A stretch of DNA of 64,000 bases from Gnetum montanum (Eukaryota > Streptophyta > Gnetopsida > Gnetales > Gnetaceae): contig MNCI01034266.1 in NCBI GenBank assembly GCA_015680685.1, positions 590,261 through 654,260 of the forward strand, in the 5' to 3' direction. Under the pieces are notes generated by a model that was given only the letters and a program-made list of their open reading frames with translations, was not told the DNA's origin and did not search any database. Within the stretch, counting starts at the first letter, position 1, and every line of letters begins with the position of its first letter. Of the stretch, positions 1-10,281 are shown piece by piece. Both the position numbers and the translations under genes were made by a program.

Positions 1-10
1 TGCATGTCCT

Positions 11-49
11 AAAGTAGAATTGGAATGGGTGACCTCTTGGGAAGTCTCG
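11..49 (+). repeat. 5S rRNA-derived fragment
   Basis: These bases resemble the 3' third of plant 5S rRNA, including the box GGGTGACCTCTTGGGAAG. A second copy on the opposite strand at 39618-39681 shares both the 5S part and the following bases (ATTTAAAATGACTATAAATT here, ACTTAAAATGACCATAAATT there). Shared flanks point to one dispersed repeat family rather than 5S rDNA. Candidates are a 5S-derived SINE or a Cassandra-type TRIM LTR, which is known to carry 5S sequence. Confidence 0.6.
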
Positions 50-362
50 AAAAAAATGAAGGTTGTGAATTTAAAATGACTATAAATTTTAAATCTTGAG
101 TCCATTTTCAACCAAATAGAAACCAATTCGAACAAATTTAAACCTTTTGAACTGAATGAAATGGTTAGATTTAGTTTTTGAACTACAAAAAAATAGCATT
201 TAATTCATTATTTTAGGTTTCAAAAACAATTAGGATTTAGTACTCAGTAAGAAATCCACAACAATTTCAAATTATTTAAAAATTGACTAAATGATTTTGA
301 ATCCCATAAAAGGGCCATAGATGCTAAGGATTATTAACATACCTGATTTCTTCAACTTAGCA
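50..362 (+). other. non-coding stretch before gag
   Basis: This stretch is AT-rich. I see no ORF, no LTR end and no tRNA primer site of the TGGTATCAGAGC type expected for a chromovirus. It is partly the 3' tail of the 5S-derived repeat and partly the leader before gag. The 5' LTR of the chromovirus is therefore deleted or lies outside the window. Confidence 0.4.
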
Positions 363-1575
363 ATGTCTGGAACTCGAAGAATAAACTAGAGAGAAATGGA
401 AGTGTGAGTCAATGATTGGATGAATATCCTTGAAGATCAAATTAATGAGATTAGGGGTATTCAAGAAGAACCTCGTCACTCAAACCAATGGTTTGGGATA
501 GAGATGTAAAATATGTCTAATAAAATTAGGAAATTGTCCCAAAGTTCAGATGATAAATGGTCAGATGTGCAAGGAAAGATGCATTCCTTTGTAGACTTCA
601 TCAAACAATTAACTAACCATCTTATTTAGCCTTCAAACCCTACCCATATTCTACCTAGGGAACAACATCAAGACCAAGATCAACTCCCTCCTACGGATCC
701 ACACCAAACACAACCTCTACCTACTAGTGGATAGGATACCAAAATTTCTCCTATAGGTAGTAGAATTGAAATCGAAGGTAAAGGATATGGGAACTAGCTT
801 AATCCACCTAGAGAATCATTAAAAAAAGTTCAAGCTAAGAAAGTAAAATTAGATCATTATGATGAAACCCTAGATCTAGTGCTAAGGCAAAGTATTGGCT
901 TGATACAATGAAAAATTGCTTTGATATGTTGAATTTGTCAAGCCATGAATGTTTAAAAGATATCTCCTTGTATTTAAGAGGACTTATAACAACATGGTGG
1001 AATGGACTAAGATCTCAAGGTTTGATTACAAATTGGCTTAATTTTTGTTGAGATTTTGAATAGAAATTTATTTTTGATTCTTTTCTCAAAGAGCACAAAA
1101 TGAGATTTCATTCCTTAAGGTTGGGAAGATGATCTGTAGATGATTACTACAAGGAATTCTATGATCTTTCTTGGTATGTAAGTCATCAGAATGAGGGAGA
1201 ATTTGCTTCAAAATTCATTGGAAAACTACATGCCCAATTACATCCCCAAACATAAGTCCATAATCCTCAAACTATTGATGAAGAATATAGAATTGCTAAG
1301 GATTATGAGGAATTAAGTCAGATACCAGTTACCATTCAACAAACAACTCTTTTAAAAACTACTTTTTTATAAACAATGGTAGAAGAGGCACCAACCAAAA
1401 ATTATTGATCAGCATCTAGATGTTTTATTTGTAATGAAGATCATTTCAAACAAGAATACCAAAAATTTCAAGAAAAAATACAAAGGACCAACCAAATCAA
1501 AAATCAAAATCCCAACCAAAACATGATCAAAGGGAAAAATTTGTAGTAAAGAAGATATCTGCATCAACTAAATGA
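363..1575 (+). pseudogene. chromovirus gag (decayed)
   Basis: The frame opens at ATG 363 (MSGTRRIN...) but has a stop after eight codons and later shifts frame. The capsid-type core is readable from about 887 and contains YLRGLITTWWNGL and DDYYKEFYDLSWY, the usual retrotransposon gag helices with the paired tryptophans. A worn zinc knuckle, CFICNEDHFKQEY, lies near 1415-1455; its last cysteine is a tyrosine and its spacing is short by one. The product would be the particle-forming capsid/nucleocapsid protein. At least ten stops make it non-functional. It is followed closely by the protease frame. Confidence 0.75.
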
Positions 1576-1614
1576 AGTTTATATAAATATTAATTTGGTT
1601 TATTAATTTGTTAA

Positions 1615-2049
1615 GGTTTAATTGAAGGTAAAAAAATTGAATTTTTGATTGATAGTAGTGCCAATGATAAGTTTATTTGTCCAACATTAATTAATTTATT
1701 GAAATTAAGTTTACCTTCCAAGAAAATTATTAAGATAGAACTAGCATATGGAACAGTTATGACCAAACATATGAGATATGGAGAAATTAACTTTACCTTG
1801 CAAAACATGCCTTTCATTGATGAATTTTTTGAATTTGAACTAGGTGAGGTTGATGTAATTTTAGAAATGTCTTTTCTACAAAACTTTATTGTTACTGACC
1901 ACTTTGGATCTCATATTTTAAAAGTCTCAACCACTGACGAAGCTAGGGTTCTAAGGGGGGTAGGAACAATAAAAAAAATTCATACAATAACTATTAAGCA
2001 AGCAAGAAGATTAGTCAAAAAGGTGCTACAATTTTGGTTGTCAAATTAA
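1615..2049 (+). pseudogene. chromovirus aspartic protease domain
   Basis: This open frame of about 145 codons begins after a stop at 1612. It carries FLIDSSANDKF near the start, a variant of the retropepsin DSGA active site with the glycine changed to serine, and VDVILEMSFLQNF further on, equivalent to the usual ILGMDWL. These spacings fit a pepsin-like dimeric protease that processes Gag-Pol. The frame ends in TAA at 2047-2049 before RT opens in another frame, so the polyprotein is broken here. The Asp itself is kept. Confidence 0.8.
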
Positions 2050-2063
2050 CACAATCTTAGTGA

Positions 2064-2942
2064 TCTTTAGGTACTAAGATCCCAAATGAACTCAAGGAAT
2101 ATAAAGATTCAATATTTGGTGAAACTAGAGAACTACCTCCAAAAAGAACTGTCGAGCATGCCATTGATGTTTTTCCTAGTACACAACTTATATCAAAAGC
2201 TCCTTATAGATTTTCTACTTTTGGATTTAGAGAATTAAAAGTACAATTAGACCAATTATTGGAAGAAGAGAAAGTTAAACCTAGTGTATCACCTTGGGGT
2301 GCACCAGTCTTATTCATTAAAAAGAAAGGCAATACACTAAGACTATGCATTGATTATAGAGCACTGAATAATGTGAAAATCAAAAATACTTATCCTTTAC
2401 CTAGAATCAATGATTTATTTGATCAAATTATAGGTGCATGTTATTTCTCAAAGATAAATTTAAAATCTGGTTATCACCGAATAAGTATTAAGGATGAAGA
2501 TATTGAGAAAACTACTTTTAGAACTAGATATGGATTATACAAATTTGTTGTGATGCTGTTTGGATTAACTAATGCACCTACAAAATTCATGACATTAATG
2601 AATAACATTTTTTGTAAATATCTTGATCAATTTGTTATAGTATTTATGGATGACATACTTATTTATTCTAGGTCAAGAGAAGAACATATCAAACATTTGA
2701 AAATTACAATGAAACTTCTTAAAGAACATCAACTAAAAGCTAAATTGAGTAAATGTGAACTCTTTAAGGAAGAAGTTTCATACTTAGGACACATAGTTTT
2801 CAAGAATGGATTGCAAGTAGATCTAGCAAAAATTAGTGTGATCCAAGATTGGCTTGAATTAAAAGACGCTATAAGAGTTCGCAATTTTCTAGGATTAGCC
2901 AATTTTTATCACATTTCATTAAATATTATTCTATGTTGGTAG
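2064..2942 (+). pseudogene. chromovirus reverse transcriptase
   Basis: The frame opens after TGA 2061-2063. It covers the RT N-terminal region ([18 protein letters not shown]), the fingers and palm ([37 protein letters not shown]) and the catalytic box FMDD at 2643-2654. SYLGHIV and NFLGLANFY mark the thumb. This makes the element's cDNA from its RNA. The catalytic aspartates are present and there is no internal stop for about 290 codons, so this is the best preserved part of the element. A frameshift near 2913 separates it from RNase H. Confidence 0.9.
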
Positions 2943-3540
2943 CCCAATTGGCTGACCTTTTGCATGGGAAACATGTTTTCAAATTTGATGAAAAATGTAG
3001 GGAATATTTTCTTATATTAAATATGCTAGTTACAGTAGCACCTATTTTGAGAATTCCATATGAAGAATTACCATTTGAAGTATTCATGGATGCCTATGGA
3101 ATAGGAATCAGTGTAGTTCTTTCACAAGAAGATAAAGTGGTATGCTATGGATTTTCTAAATTACAAGGAACCAAGGTAAATTACCCAACCCATGATTTAG
3201 AATTATTAGCAATTGTTCATGATCTGAAAGTTTGGAGACATTATCTTTGTGGAAAAAGGATTGTAATAAAAATAGATCATAAATGTTTAGAATATTCATA
3301 AAGAAAACCTATTTTGAATACTCATCCAAGGGAATGAATAAAATTATTGGCTAAATATGATTTTAAAATCAAATATATTTCCAGTAAAAAGAATGTGGTA
3401 GTCAATGCCCTTAGTCAAATGTGGAATTTAGTGATAGGTGTGGTAACAACCCCTATGAAAGAAGAAATCAAGAAACGAATAAAACAAGACCCTTATTTTA
3501 AAAATATTTTAACCAATATTTCCTATGAGCCTCAGTATTG
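2915..3540 (+). pseudogene. chromovirus RNase H domain and tether
   Basis: In a new frame the sequence continues the RT thumb (QLADLLHGKHVFKFDE) into a Ty3-type RNase H. VFMDAYGIGISVVLSQ holds the first Asp, THDLELLAIVHDLKVWRHYL the Glu, and IKIDHKCLEY the next Asp. A stop at 3299-3301 interrupts the frame. Reading then resumes through KYDFKIKYISSKKNVVVNALSQ, the C-terminal 'ADALSR' part, where the acidic residue is Asn. The domain degrades the RNA strand during reverse transcription. One frameshift, two stops and the lost acidic residue argue against activity. Confidence 0.85.
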
Positions 3541-4440
3541 ACTTACTTCTAATGGTTTATTAATGAAAGGACAAAGAGTATGCATATTAGAAGGAAATTG
3601 GAGACTAAAGTTGTTGTGTGAGGCACATGAAGTACCATACATAAGACACCGAAGTTATATTAAGACCTATATGATAATTCACAGATCTTGTTTTTGGCCT
3701 GGAATGAAGAATGATGTGTCCTCATATAGTCAAAATTGTCCAACATGCCAAAGAACAAAAGTTGAATGGAGGAAACCTAGTGGATTGTTGAAACCTTTGG
3801 AAGTCCCAACCTAGAAATGGGATGATATCACCATGGATTTCATTGTGGTATTACCAAAAACTAAAAAGGAAAATGACTTAATTTTCATAGTAGTTGATCA
3901 CCTATCAAAGATGGCATATTTTATACCTTTGAAATCTACAGGCACAATAGAAGAAGTAGCCCAAAAATTCATACATGAAGTATTTTGATTGGATGATTGT
4001 CAAAATTCTATCACTTCGAACAAAGATCCCAAGTTCATATCCAAATTTTGGAGAAATTTCTTCAAAGAGCTTGGAACCTAGTTAAAATTTAGCACAGCTT
4101 ATCACCCTCTGATTGATGGACAAACTAAATGTGTAAATAGAATATTAGAAGATATCATATGAAGCTATGTTGGGAGTAGACAAAAAATGTGGGAGAATTA
4201 GTTTCATTTGGTAGAATTTTCATATAATAACAATTATCAAGATTCCAGACATCGAACAACAATTGAAGTAGTATATGGATGTAATTGCTGTATGAAATTA
4301 ACCTAGGTAGATCCAACCTTAAAAGTGGAATGGAAGGAAGAAGAAATGAAAATAAGGGAAAACATTTTCACAAAAGTTTAAAAAAAATTTACAAGCTACC
4401 CAAGATAAATATAAGGGATATGCATATCAACATTGACTTA
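3541..4440 (+). pseudogene. chromovirus integrase (zinc and catalytic domains)
   Basis: The HHCC zinc domain is readable: EAHEVPYIRH gives two histidines and CPTCQ the two cysteines, near 3620-3760. The catalytic core follows as WDDITMDFIVVLPKT (first Asp), NKDPKFISKFW (second Asp) and DGQTKCVNRILED. The catalytic Glu of the DDE triad, normally in TERVNR, is Lys here. About eight stops are present. The enzyme would join cDNA to the chromosome. The C-terminal part from 4206 is repeated in a tandem copy at 6216. Confidence 0.85.
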
Positions 4441-4875
4441 ACAAAGAATTCCAAGTAGGAGATCAAGTATTACTAAGAGTAAAACCTACCAAAAGTTCTC
4501 TTAAAGTAGGAAAATATACTAAATTGGCACCTAGATTTCCAGGACCTTTTGAAATTTCTAAAAGAATTGGTGAAGTTGGTTGAATCTTTTGGCAACCTTA
4601 AAAATTCATCTAGTTTTGCATGTGAGCTTACTAATGAAATTTCATGATAATAATGAACAATATGCGTTAGATTGGAATACTTTATCATTACAATCCAATG
4701 ATAGCTTTGAAGTTAAACCAATTGCTATTAAGGACCAATGAACCAAGATATTATGAAACAAAACTATTAATGATGTACTTGTTCAATGGTCAAATTGTGA
4801 TCAATAGACTTGGGAAAATGCGGAGTTTATATTAAATACTTATCCTCAACTTTTTGAGCATCATGATATTGAATG
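4441..4875 (+). pseudogene. integrase C-terminal region with chromodomain
   Basis: The GPY/F-type region reads FQVGDQVLLRVKPTK, KLAPRFPGPFEIS. After a frameshift near 4580 comes a chromodomain-like tail with VLVQWSN, TWENAEFIL and NTYPQLF, ending at TGA 4873-4875. In chromoviruses this domain binds histone marks and steers integration. Stops lie at two places in the tail. The copy at 6216-6893 keeps the frame better around the junction (GEVAYWSNLLATLK). Together with the domain order, this tail is the reason for calling a chromovirus. Confidence 0.75.
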
Positions 4876-5044
4876 ATAAATTGTACTTGTTATGGATGTA
4901 ATAAATTATGTTTTTAATCTTTTTATCTTTTATCTATAGATGATAATGAGGAAAATAAGGGAACTAAAGCTGAGGAGCATAACATTGAAGTAGAAATGGA
5001 ATAGCTGGATATAGAGGAAGTGCTTGAGGATGAGCTAGATGCCT

Positions 5045-5057
5045 AAGGGGTGTAGAT
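5045..5057 (+). promoter_or_regulatory. polypurine tract of the chromovirus
   Basis: AAGGGGTGTAGAT lies directly before the LTR start TGTAATGTCCC. A purine-rich tract there primes plus-strand DNA synthesis in LTR elements. The same tract precedes the second LTR copy at 7085. Confidence 0.5.
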
Positions 5058-5562
5058 TGTAATGTCCCATCCCTTGTTAAAGGTGGAAACAAATGTAAAT
5101 AATGTAATTAACTTTCAAATGAAGGGACACCTCATTATGATGTGTTATGAATATTCATGTATCCCTTAGGAACAAGTGTGACCTATGCCATTTAAGGCTA
5201 GGGCTAGAGGTCGTGATGGGCATGGTGTTGTGGAGCTGAGAAAGGCAACTAATGGAAGCTAGGTAAAGTGGGATGGATTGATAACCCTTTTGGTAGGATA
5301 GCCTAAGCATGGTGGCAATGCCAAACTACCTCTAAGGCTTAAGTGGCATAGGAAGATAACCCAAAAGGGGCATTATATCACTCTCTTCCATTAAGATAAT
5401 TTTTTTCATTTTCTTGTTTTATTCTTTAGTACCAATTATTTATTTTTCATTTAATTCATTTATTAATTATTTATAATGTTTCTGGTATATTATCTAAGAA
5501 AATGATGAATGTAACAAATTAAATGTTCGTATTTTTATAATATCTGGGAATGAGATATCACA
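5058..5562 (+). repeat. chromovirus 3' LTR
   Basis: It starts TGTAATGTCCC and ends GAGATATCACA. Copies occur at 7085-7575 (same strand) and 41956-42525 (opposite strand), and these fix the ends. The LTR is AT-rich in its 3' half. The bases following it, AAATTCATACTACATG, match the Tat integrase end at 32634-32648. Confidence 0.75.
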
Positions 5563-5838
5563 AAATTCATACTACATGTAGTTGCTAATCATCAATAACA
5601 GAGCTTGATCTCAATGATTTACTATGATCTTAAATTGACAACATGGCCTACCAGGGCCTTAAACTGGTACCATGACCTACCACAACCTTAAACTAGCAAC
5701 TTCAGTGACCTGGATGGATTGGTTTTATCATCTCATGTGGCTTGTATGGATTGTATTATTATAATATACACTGGTGTTTTCTATTCTTTGTTAGTGCCTC
5801 TTGGCATAATCCTCCAACCACCAACAAAAAAAGACCAT
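5563..5838 (+). mobile_element. 3' UTR fragment of a Tat-type element
   Basis: This matches 32634-32884 of Tat A: last codons, stop, then short repeats of the form CATGGCCTACCAGGGCC...TTAAACTGGTAC. It ends in a purine tract (AACAAAAAAAGACCAT) directly before an LTR starting TGAAAC. The gag-pol that belongs to it would lie left of the chromovirus, outside the window. It is thus the tail of a Tat copy that shares or abuts the following LTR. Confidence 0.7.
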
Positions 5839-6215
5839 TGAAACTAAAGCACCATAAAAACCCAAGATAAAACTTCATTATAAATGTGAAGATTGTAATC
5901 CACAATGGGTAAATCTCACCTACCTCTAGTGTGAAGAGGTGGGGAGTTTTCCCTCAACATGGAAACTTTTCCCCTAGCATGAATACTACATGCTTAGCTT
6001 CAAAACCTTTCCCTCTTAGCGTGGAAGTTTCCCCCTATCATGGAGGCTCCACCCCAAGCACAAAACTTGTAGCCCCTGAGCATGGAAGCCACAATAGCCA
6101 AATTTCTATACTTCATGCACCCCAACATTGACTAGCCACTTCAGCAAGCATGGTGTAGAGCTTAGGGTAGAAGATTCATCTCTAGCATGAAATGTGTATC
6201 CCTATTATTATTTGG
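5839..6215 (+). repeat. Tat LTR, 5' fragment (duplication unit 1)
   Basis: It starts TGAAAC after a purine tract and matches the start of the LTRs at 7852, 36207 and 37801. From about 5925 it has degenerate ~28-bp direct repeats of the box CCCCTAGCATGGAA. About 73 bp present in the 7852 copy are missing at 5914, between two GGGTAA repeats, which looks like a deletion by microhomology. It is cut at 6215 by the duplication junction. Confidence 0.75.
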
Positions 6216-6893
6216 ATTTGGTAGAATTTTATATAATAACAATTATCAAGATTCCATACATCGAATAACAATTGAAGTAGTATATGGATGTAATTATTGT
6301 ATGCCATTAACCTAGGTAGATCCAACCTTAAGAGTGGAATGGAAGTAAGAAGAAATGAAAATAAGGTAAAACATTGTCATAAAAGTTGAACAAAATTTAC
6401 AAGCTACCCAAGATAAATATAAGGGATATGCAGATCAACATTGACTTAACAAAGAATTCCAAGTAGGAGATCAAGTATTACTAAGAGTAAAACCTACCAA
6501 AAGGTCTTTTAAAGTAGGAAAATATACTAAATTGGCACCTAGATTTCACAAACCTTTTGAAATTTCTAAAAGAATTGGTGAAGTAGCATATTGGTCGAAT
6601 CTTTTGGCAACCTTAAAAACTCATCCAGTTTTTCATATGAGCTTACTAATGAAATTTCATGAAAATAATGAACAATATGTGTTAGATTAGAATACTTTAT
6701 CATTACAATCCAATGCTAGCTTTGAAGTTAAACCAGTTTCTATTAAGGACCAATGGACCAAGAAATTATGAAATAAAACTATTAATGATGTACTTGTTTA
6801 ATGGTCAAATTGTGATCAATAGACTTTGGAAAACAAGGTGTTTATTTTAAATACTTATCCTCAACTTTTTGAGCATCATGATATTGAATGATA
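6216..6893 (+). pseudogene. duplicated integrase tail and chromodomain
   Basis: This is a copy of 4206-4875. It starts inside the integrase core (EFYIITIIKI-like in a shifted frame) and runs through FQVGDQVLLRVKPTK to VLV*WSN and NTYPQLFEHHDIE. It lacks any upstream pol and cannot be translated as an integrase. It preserves a few positions lost in the first copy, such as the in-frame AYWSNLLATLK stretch, but has its own stops. Confidence 0.8.
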
Positions 6894-7084
6894 AATTGTA
6901 CTTGTTATGGATGTAATAAATTATGTTTTTAATTTTTTGATCTTTTATCTGTATAGATGATAATGAGGAAAATAAGGAAACTAAAGCTGAGGAGCATAAC
7001 ATTGAAGTATCAATGGAATAGCTGGGTATAGAGGAAGTGCTCGAGGATGAGCTAGATGCATAAGGGGTGTAGATTGTAATGCCC

Positions 7085-7575
7085 CATCCCTTGTTAAGGG
7101 TGGAAACAATTGTAAATAATGTAATTAACCTTCAAATGAAGGGACACCTTGTTATGAGGAGCTACAAATATTCATGTATCCCTTAGGAAAGGGTGTAACC
7201 TATGCCATTTAAGGCTAGGGCTAGAGGTCATGATGGGCATGGAGTTATGGAGCTGAGAAAGGCAAGTAATGGGAGCTAGGTGAAGTGGGACAAAAAGGGA
7301 CTAATCGCCCTTTTGGTAGGATAGCCTAAGCATGGAGGCAATGACAAACTACCTCTAAGGCTTAAGTAGCATAGGAAGATAACCCAAAAAAGGAATTATA
7401 TCACTCTCTTCCATTAATATAATTTTTCCATTTTCTTTTTTTATTCTTTAGTACCAATTATTTATTTTTCATTTATTAAGTATTTATAACGTTTCTGGTA
7501 TATTATCTAAGAAAATGATAAATGTAACAAATTAAGCGTTCATATTTTTATAATATTTGGGAATGAGATATCACA
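7085..7575 (+). repeat. chromovirus LTR, duplicated copy
   Basis: Copy of 5058-5562 starting TGTAATGCCCC and ending GATATCACA. It is preceded by the same purine tract. Confidence 0.75.
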
Positions 7576-7851
7576 AAAGTCATACTACATGTAGTTGCTA
7601 ATCATCAATAATAGAGCTTGATCTCAATGATTTACTACGATCTTAAATTGGCAACATGGCCTACCAGGGCCTTAAACTGGTACCATGACTTGCCACGACC
7701 TTAAACTAGCAACTTCAGTGACCTGGATGGATTGGTTTTATCATCTCATGTGGCTTGTATGGATTGTATTGTTATAATATACACTGGTGTTTTTCATTCT
7801 TTGTTAGTGCCTGTTGGCATAATCCTCTAACCACCAACAAAAAGGGACCAT
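7576..7851 (+). mobile_element. Tat 3' UTR, duplicated copy
   Basis: Copy of 5563-5838, with the same short repeats (TTAAACTGGTACCATG and TTAAACTAGCAAC) and the purine tract AACAAAAAGGGACCAT before the LTR. Confidence 0.75.
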
Positions 7852-9003
7852 TGAAACTAAAGCACCATAAAAACCCAAGGTAAAACTTCATTATAAATGT
7901 GAAGATTGTAATCCACAATGGGTAATTTCACATAATTTATACTTTTGTGGGGGGTTATACATTTTTCTATGCTAGAAACACATATAGGGGGTAAATCTCA
8001 CCTACCCCTAGTGTGGAGAGGTGGGGGGTTTTCCCTCAACATGGAAACTTTTCCCCTAGCATGAATACTACATGCTTAGCTTCGAAACCTTTCCCTCTTA
8101 GCGTGGAAGTTTCCCCCTATCATGGAGGCTCCACCCCAAGCACAAAAGTTGTAGCCCCTGAGCATGGAAGCCACAATAGCNTCTCACTTGAATGAGGAAA
8201 AAATTTTGTAGTAATTTGGAAGCTATTTTGTAACCATTTTCCAATCCCATTCATGACCAAAAACCTATAAAAACCACTCTAAAATACCATTTATGGGTTC
8301 AAAAATTTACACTTTTTAGCATTTTGAAAGTTATACAATTGGGCATTTCTAAGCACTCAAGAGTTCTTGAAAGTTTTCACATTTTTTTTCTATTGAACCT
8401 AGGATAGAAACCCTATGACCTGGTGACTTTGCAATCCCCCTTTTACATTCATGAACCTTCAAGCTCCACACTACACTCCTAGGATTCTCAACTTCTTGTG
8501 TAGAGCATTTGGAGTAGCTTACATTTTTCACACTTCTTAACCCCCATCATAGCCAACATTGTAGATATGAGATTAAAGCATTAGAGGTTAGATGCATTGG
8601 GAGTGGTGGAACATCTAGATCATGGAGTTATGTACATAAACTTCAATAGATCCTAAACCCCTATCCAAGTGAATCCCCTTACTAACCATTTAGGTACTAT
8701 TTTGTACACATTTCTCTAACTTATTCTTTTTTTTTTAATAAAGTTGTAAGTTTTTGGTCTTGTATGCAAGATATATTTATTTATTTTCTATGAATTATTC
8801 AAATATGTTATCAATTTTTGCATTCCATTTCACTACGTCATTTTACAAACACCCCAAGTCCCTAGTTGATCTACAAAACCAACCAGGATACCTTAGATTC
8901 CATTTCTTTCATGGAGGCCCTAGGGATCTAAGGTTGAGGATTGCTATGCAATAGATCCACTATGCATCTTCTTTTCAACAATTTGACTTTTTTAGTTGCA
9001 ATA
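7852..9003 (+). repeat. Tat A 5' LTR (with internal deletions)
   Basis: The LTR starts TGAAAC after the PPT and ends TTGCAATA just before the primer site. It carries ~28-bp U3 repeats (8010-8180), a TATA-like CCTATAAAAACC near 8268 and AATAAAG near 8738, the positions expected of U3, R and U5. Compared with 36207-37800 it lacks about 150 bp near 7935 and about 190 bp at the N at 8181. Confidence 0.8.
8181..8181. other. single-N assembly join inside the LTR
   Basis: The left side stops at CCACAATAGC and the right side resumes at TCTCACTTG. In the LTR at 36207 these two points are about 190 bp apart, so sequence is missing here. No flanking duplication is seen, unlike at most other Ns. Confidence 0.8.
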
Positions 9004-9011
9004 GTTTTTCT

Positions 9012-9029
9012 TGTTGCTAGAAGGAGGAA
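9012..9029 (+). promoter_or_regulatory. Tat A tRNA primer binding site
   Basis: TGTTGCTAGAAGGAGGAA, a few bases after the LTR, matches the primer sites of Tat B (TGGCACTAGAAGAAGGGTC) and of the right-hand element (TGGCGCTAGAAGGAGGGCC). It confirms the LTR end and orientation. I do not assign the tRNA species. Confidence 0.7.
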
Positions 9030-10281
9030 ATTTTCTTTATTTTTGTGGCCAAATCTAATTTCCATTATTTCGAACATGCCTATTATATTAAAATCTACAT
9101 TTTAGAACCAAAACCTTTGAATCTACATTTTAATCAACACTGCCACCCATCCTCCTCTACTTTCAAGACCCAGCATGGAGTGGCAGGTGTTTGGGCTTTG
9201 AAATTTTTATAGTAGTTGCTATGAATTTTCAAAGAAAACATTGATTTTCTAGTTCATTTTCTTAAGCCCCTTTAGCTACCAAAATTTTCTTAGTTTTCAA
9301 TGTTAGTGGTGCAACCCTTTCAAAAACTACCAAACTTCCAAAAGTTAGTTTTTCCCCTTCCATCTTTCCAAGCTAAGAAAATTGGTAGCTGGATAAAAAA
9401 AAACTTAGTGAAAAAACATCAACTTTCCACTTTCATTTTTCAGCCTTTTCCCTTATCAACATTAGGTTAGGAGGTGCGAGATTTCCATTATCTGAGCTAC
9501 CTTCTTTCCCACCTACCATACCTAGTGTAGAGGTAGTTGAGAGGTTAGCATGGGTGAGGCTTGTCCCTGACTCAACAACTAGAACTATTTCTTCCCATTA
9601 CAAATTCAAAGAATTTTTAATTTTTTGTTGTAAAAATTCCCAAAACCTTCAAAATATCAATGCTACCCTTTCCCCTCTTGTGAAAAAAACTACAGTGTGG
9701 AAGTTGTAGATAGTTGGGTGGTGGTTTTCACAACACTTGCTATGAAATTTTTCCTCCAAAGCCACTATTGATATCCTTTCTCCTTTTTTCACTTTTGCTA
9801 CTAATTTTTGAAGTTTGCAAAGTGGGTGGTGAAACCCTTCTAGAAATTACCAAATTTCTACAAGTTAGCTTCCCCATGTTTCCAAGCTAAGAAAATTGAT
9901 AACTTGCTAAAACCAAGTTCTTAGTGGAAAATACAAACATTGCACTTTGATTTTTCAACTTTTCCCTCTCTCCTCAACACTAGGCTAGAAGGTGTGAGAT
10001 TTTCATTATCTCAACCTCTTTCTTCCCTCCCCCCTCAACTTGCCATACCTAGTGTAGAGGTAGTTGGAAGGTCAACTTGGATAAGGCTTAACACTAACAT
10101 TTTCAACTTTCCATTTTTGATAAAGGGAGAAACCCCTCTTATCCCCCACTTACTAATTATAGTAAGTACTTTGTTTTCAACCATTTTTATTTTTATAAAC
10201 ATTTTTTAATTTCATTCACTTGAATTTACTTCTATTTTATTCTTTATAGCCTTGTTTTAAGCCCTTTTCAATACCATAGTC
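9030..10281 (+). repeat. Tat A leader with ~0.5-kb tandem duplication
   Basis: About 9150-9660 and 9670-10170 are two diverged copies. Both contain a 'GCATGGAGTGGCAG'-like start, a block TTTCCAAGCTAAGAAAATTG and a block CATACCTAGTGTAGAGGTAG. No gag-like frame is seen. Tat B has a different leader repeat (121-bp units) at the equivalent place. Confidence 0.7.

Larger units (their letters stand above)
363..5562 (+). mobile_element. degenerate Ty3/gypsy chromovirus, 5' LTR not seen
   Basis: The domain order gag, PR, RT, RNase H, IN, chromodomain, LTR defines a chromovirus. It lies on the + strand, with every frame broken by stops or shifts. The 3' LTR starts TGTAATGTCCC and ends GATATCACA, near mirror images of each other. 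The bases after the LTR read as the last codons and 3' UTR of a Tat integrase (compare 32630-32650), so the element was inserted at the end of a Tat pol gene. The part upstream of 363 gives no LTR, so its full length is unknown. Confidence 0.85.
6216..8180 (+). repeat. second unit of a ~2-kb tandem duplication
   Basis: This repeats 4206-6215 in order: integrase tail, chromodomain, chromovirus LTR, Tat 3' UTR, start of the Tat LTR. The junction near 6211-6220 has the microhomology ATTTGG. The two units differ by scattered substitutions and small indels, by eye roughly 5%, so it is not one locus read twice. It ends at the single N at 8181. Confidence 0.85.

Noticed and set aside
5058-5569. Chromovirus LTR ending at ...AAATTCA
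   Set aside because: Comparison with the Tat integrase end at 32634 shows AAATTCATACTAC belongs to the target; the LTR ends at TCACA, 5562.
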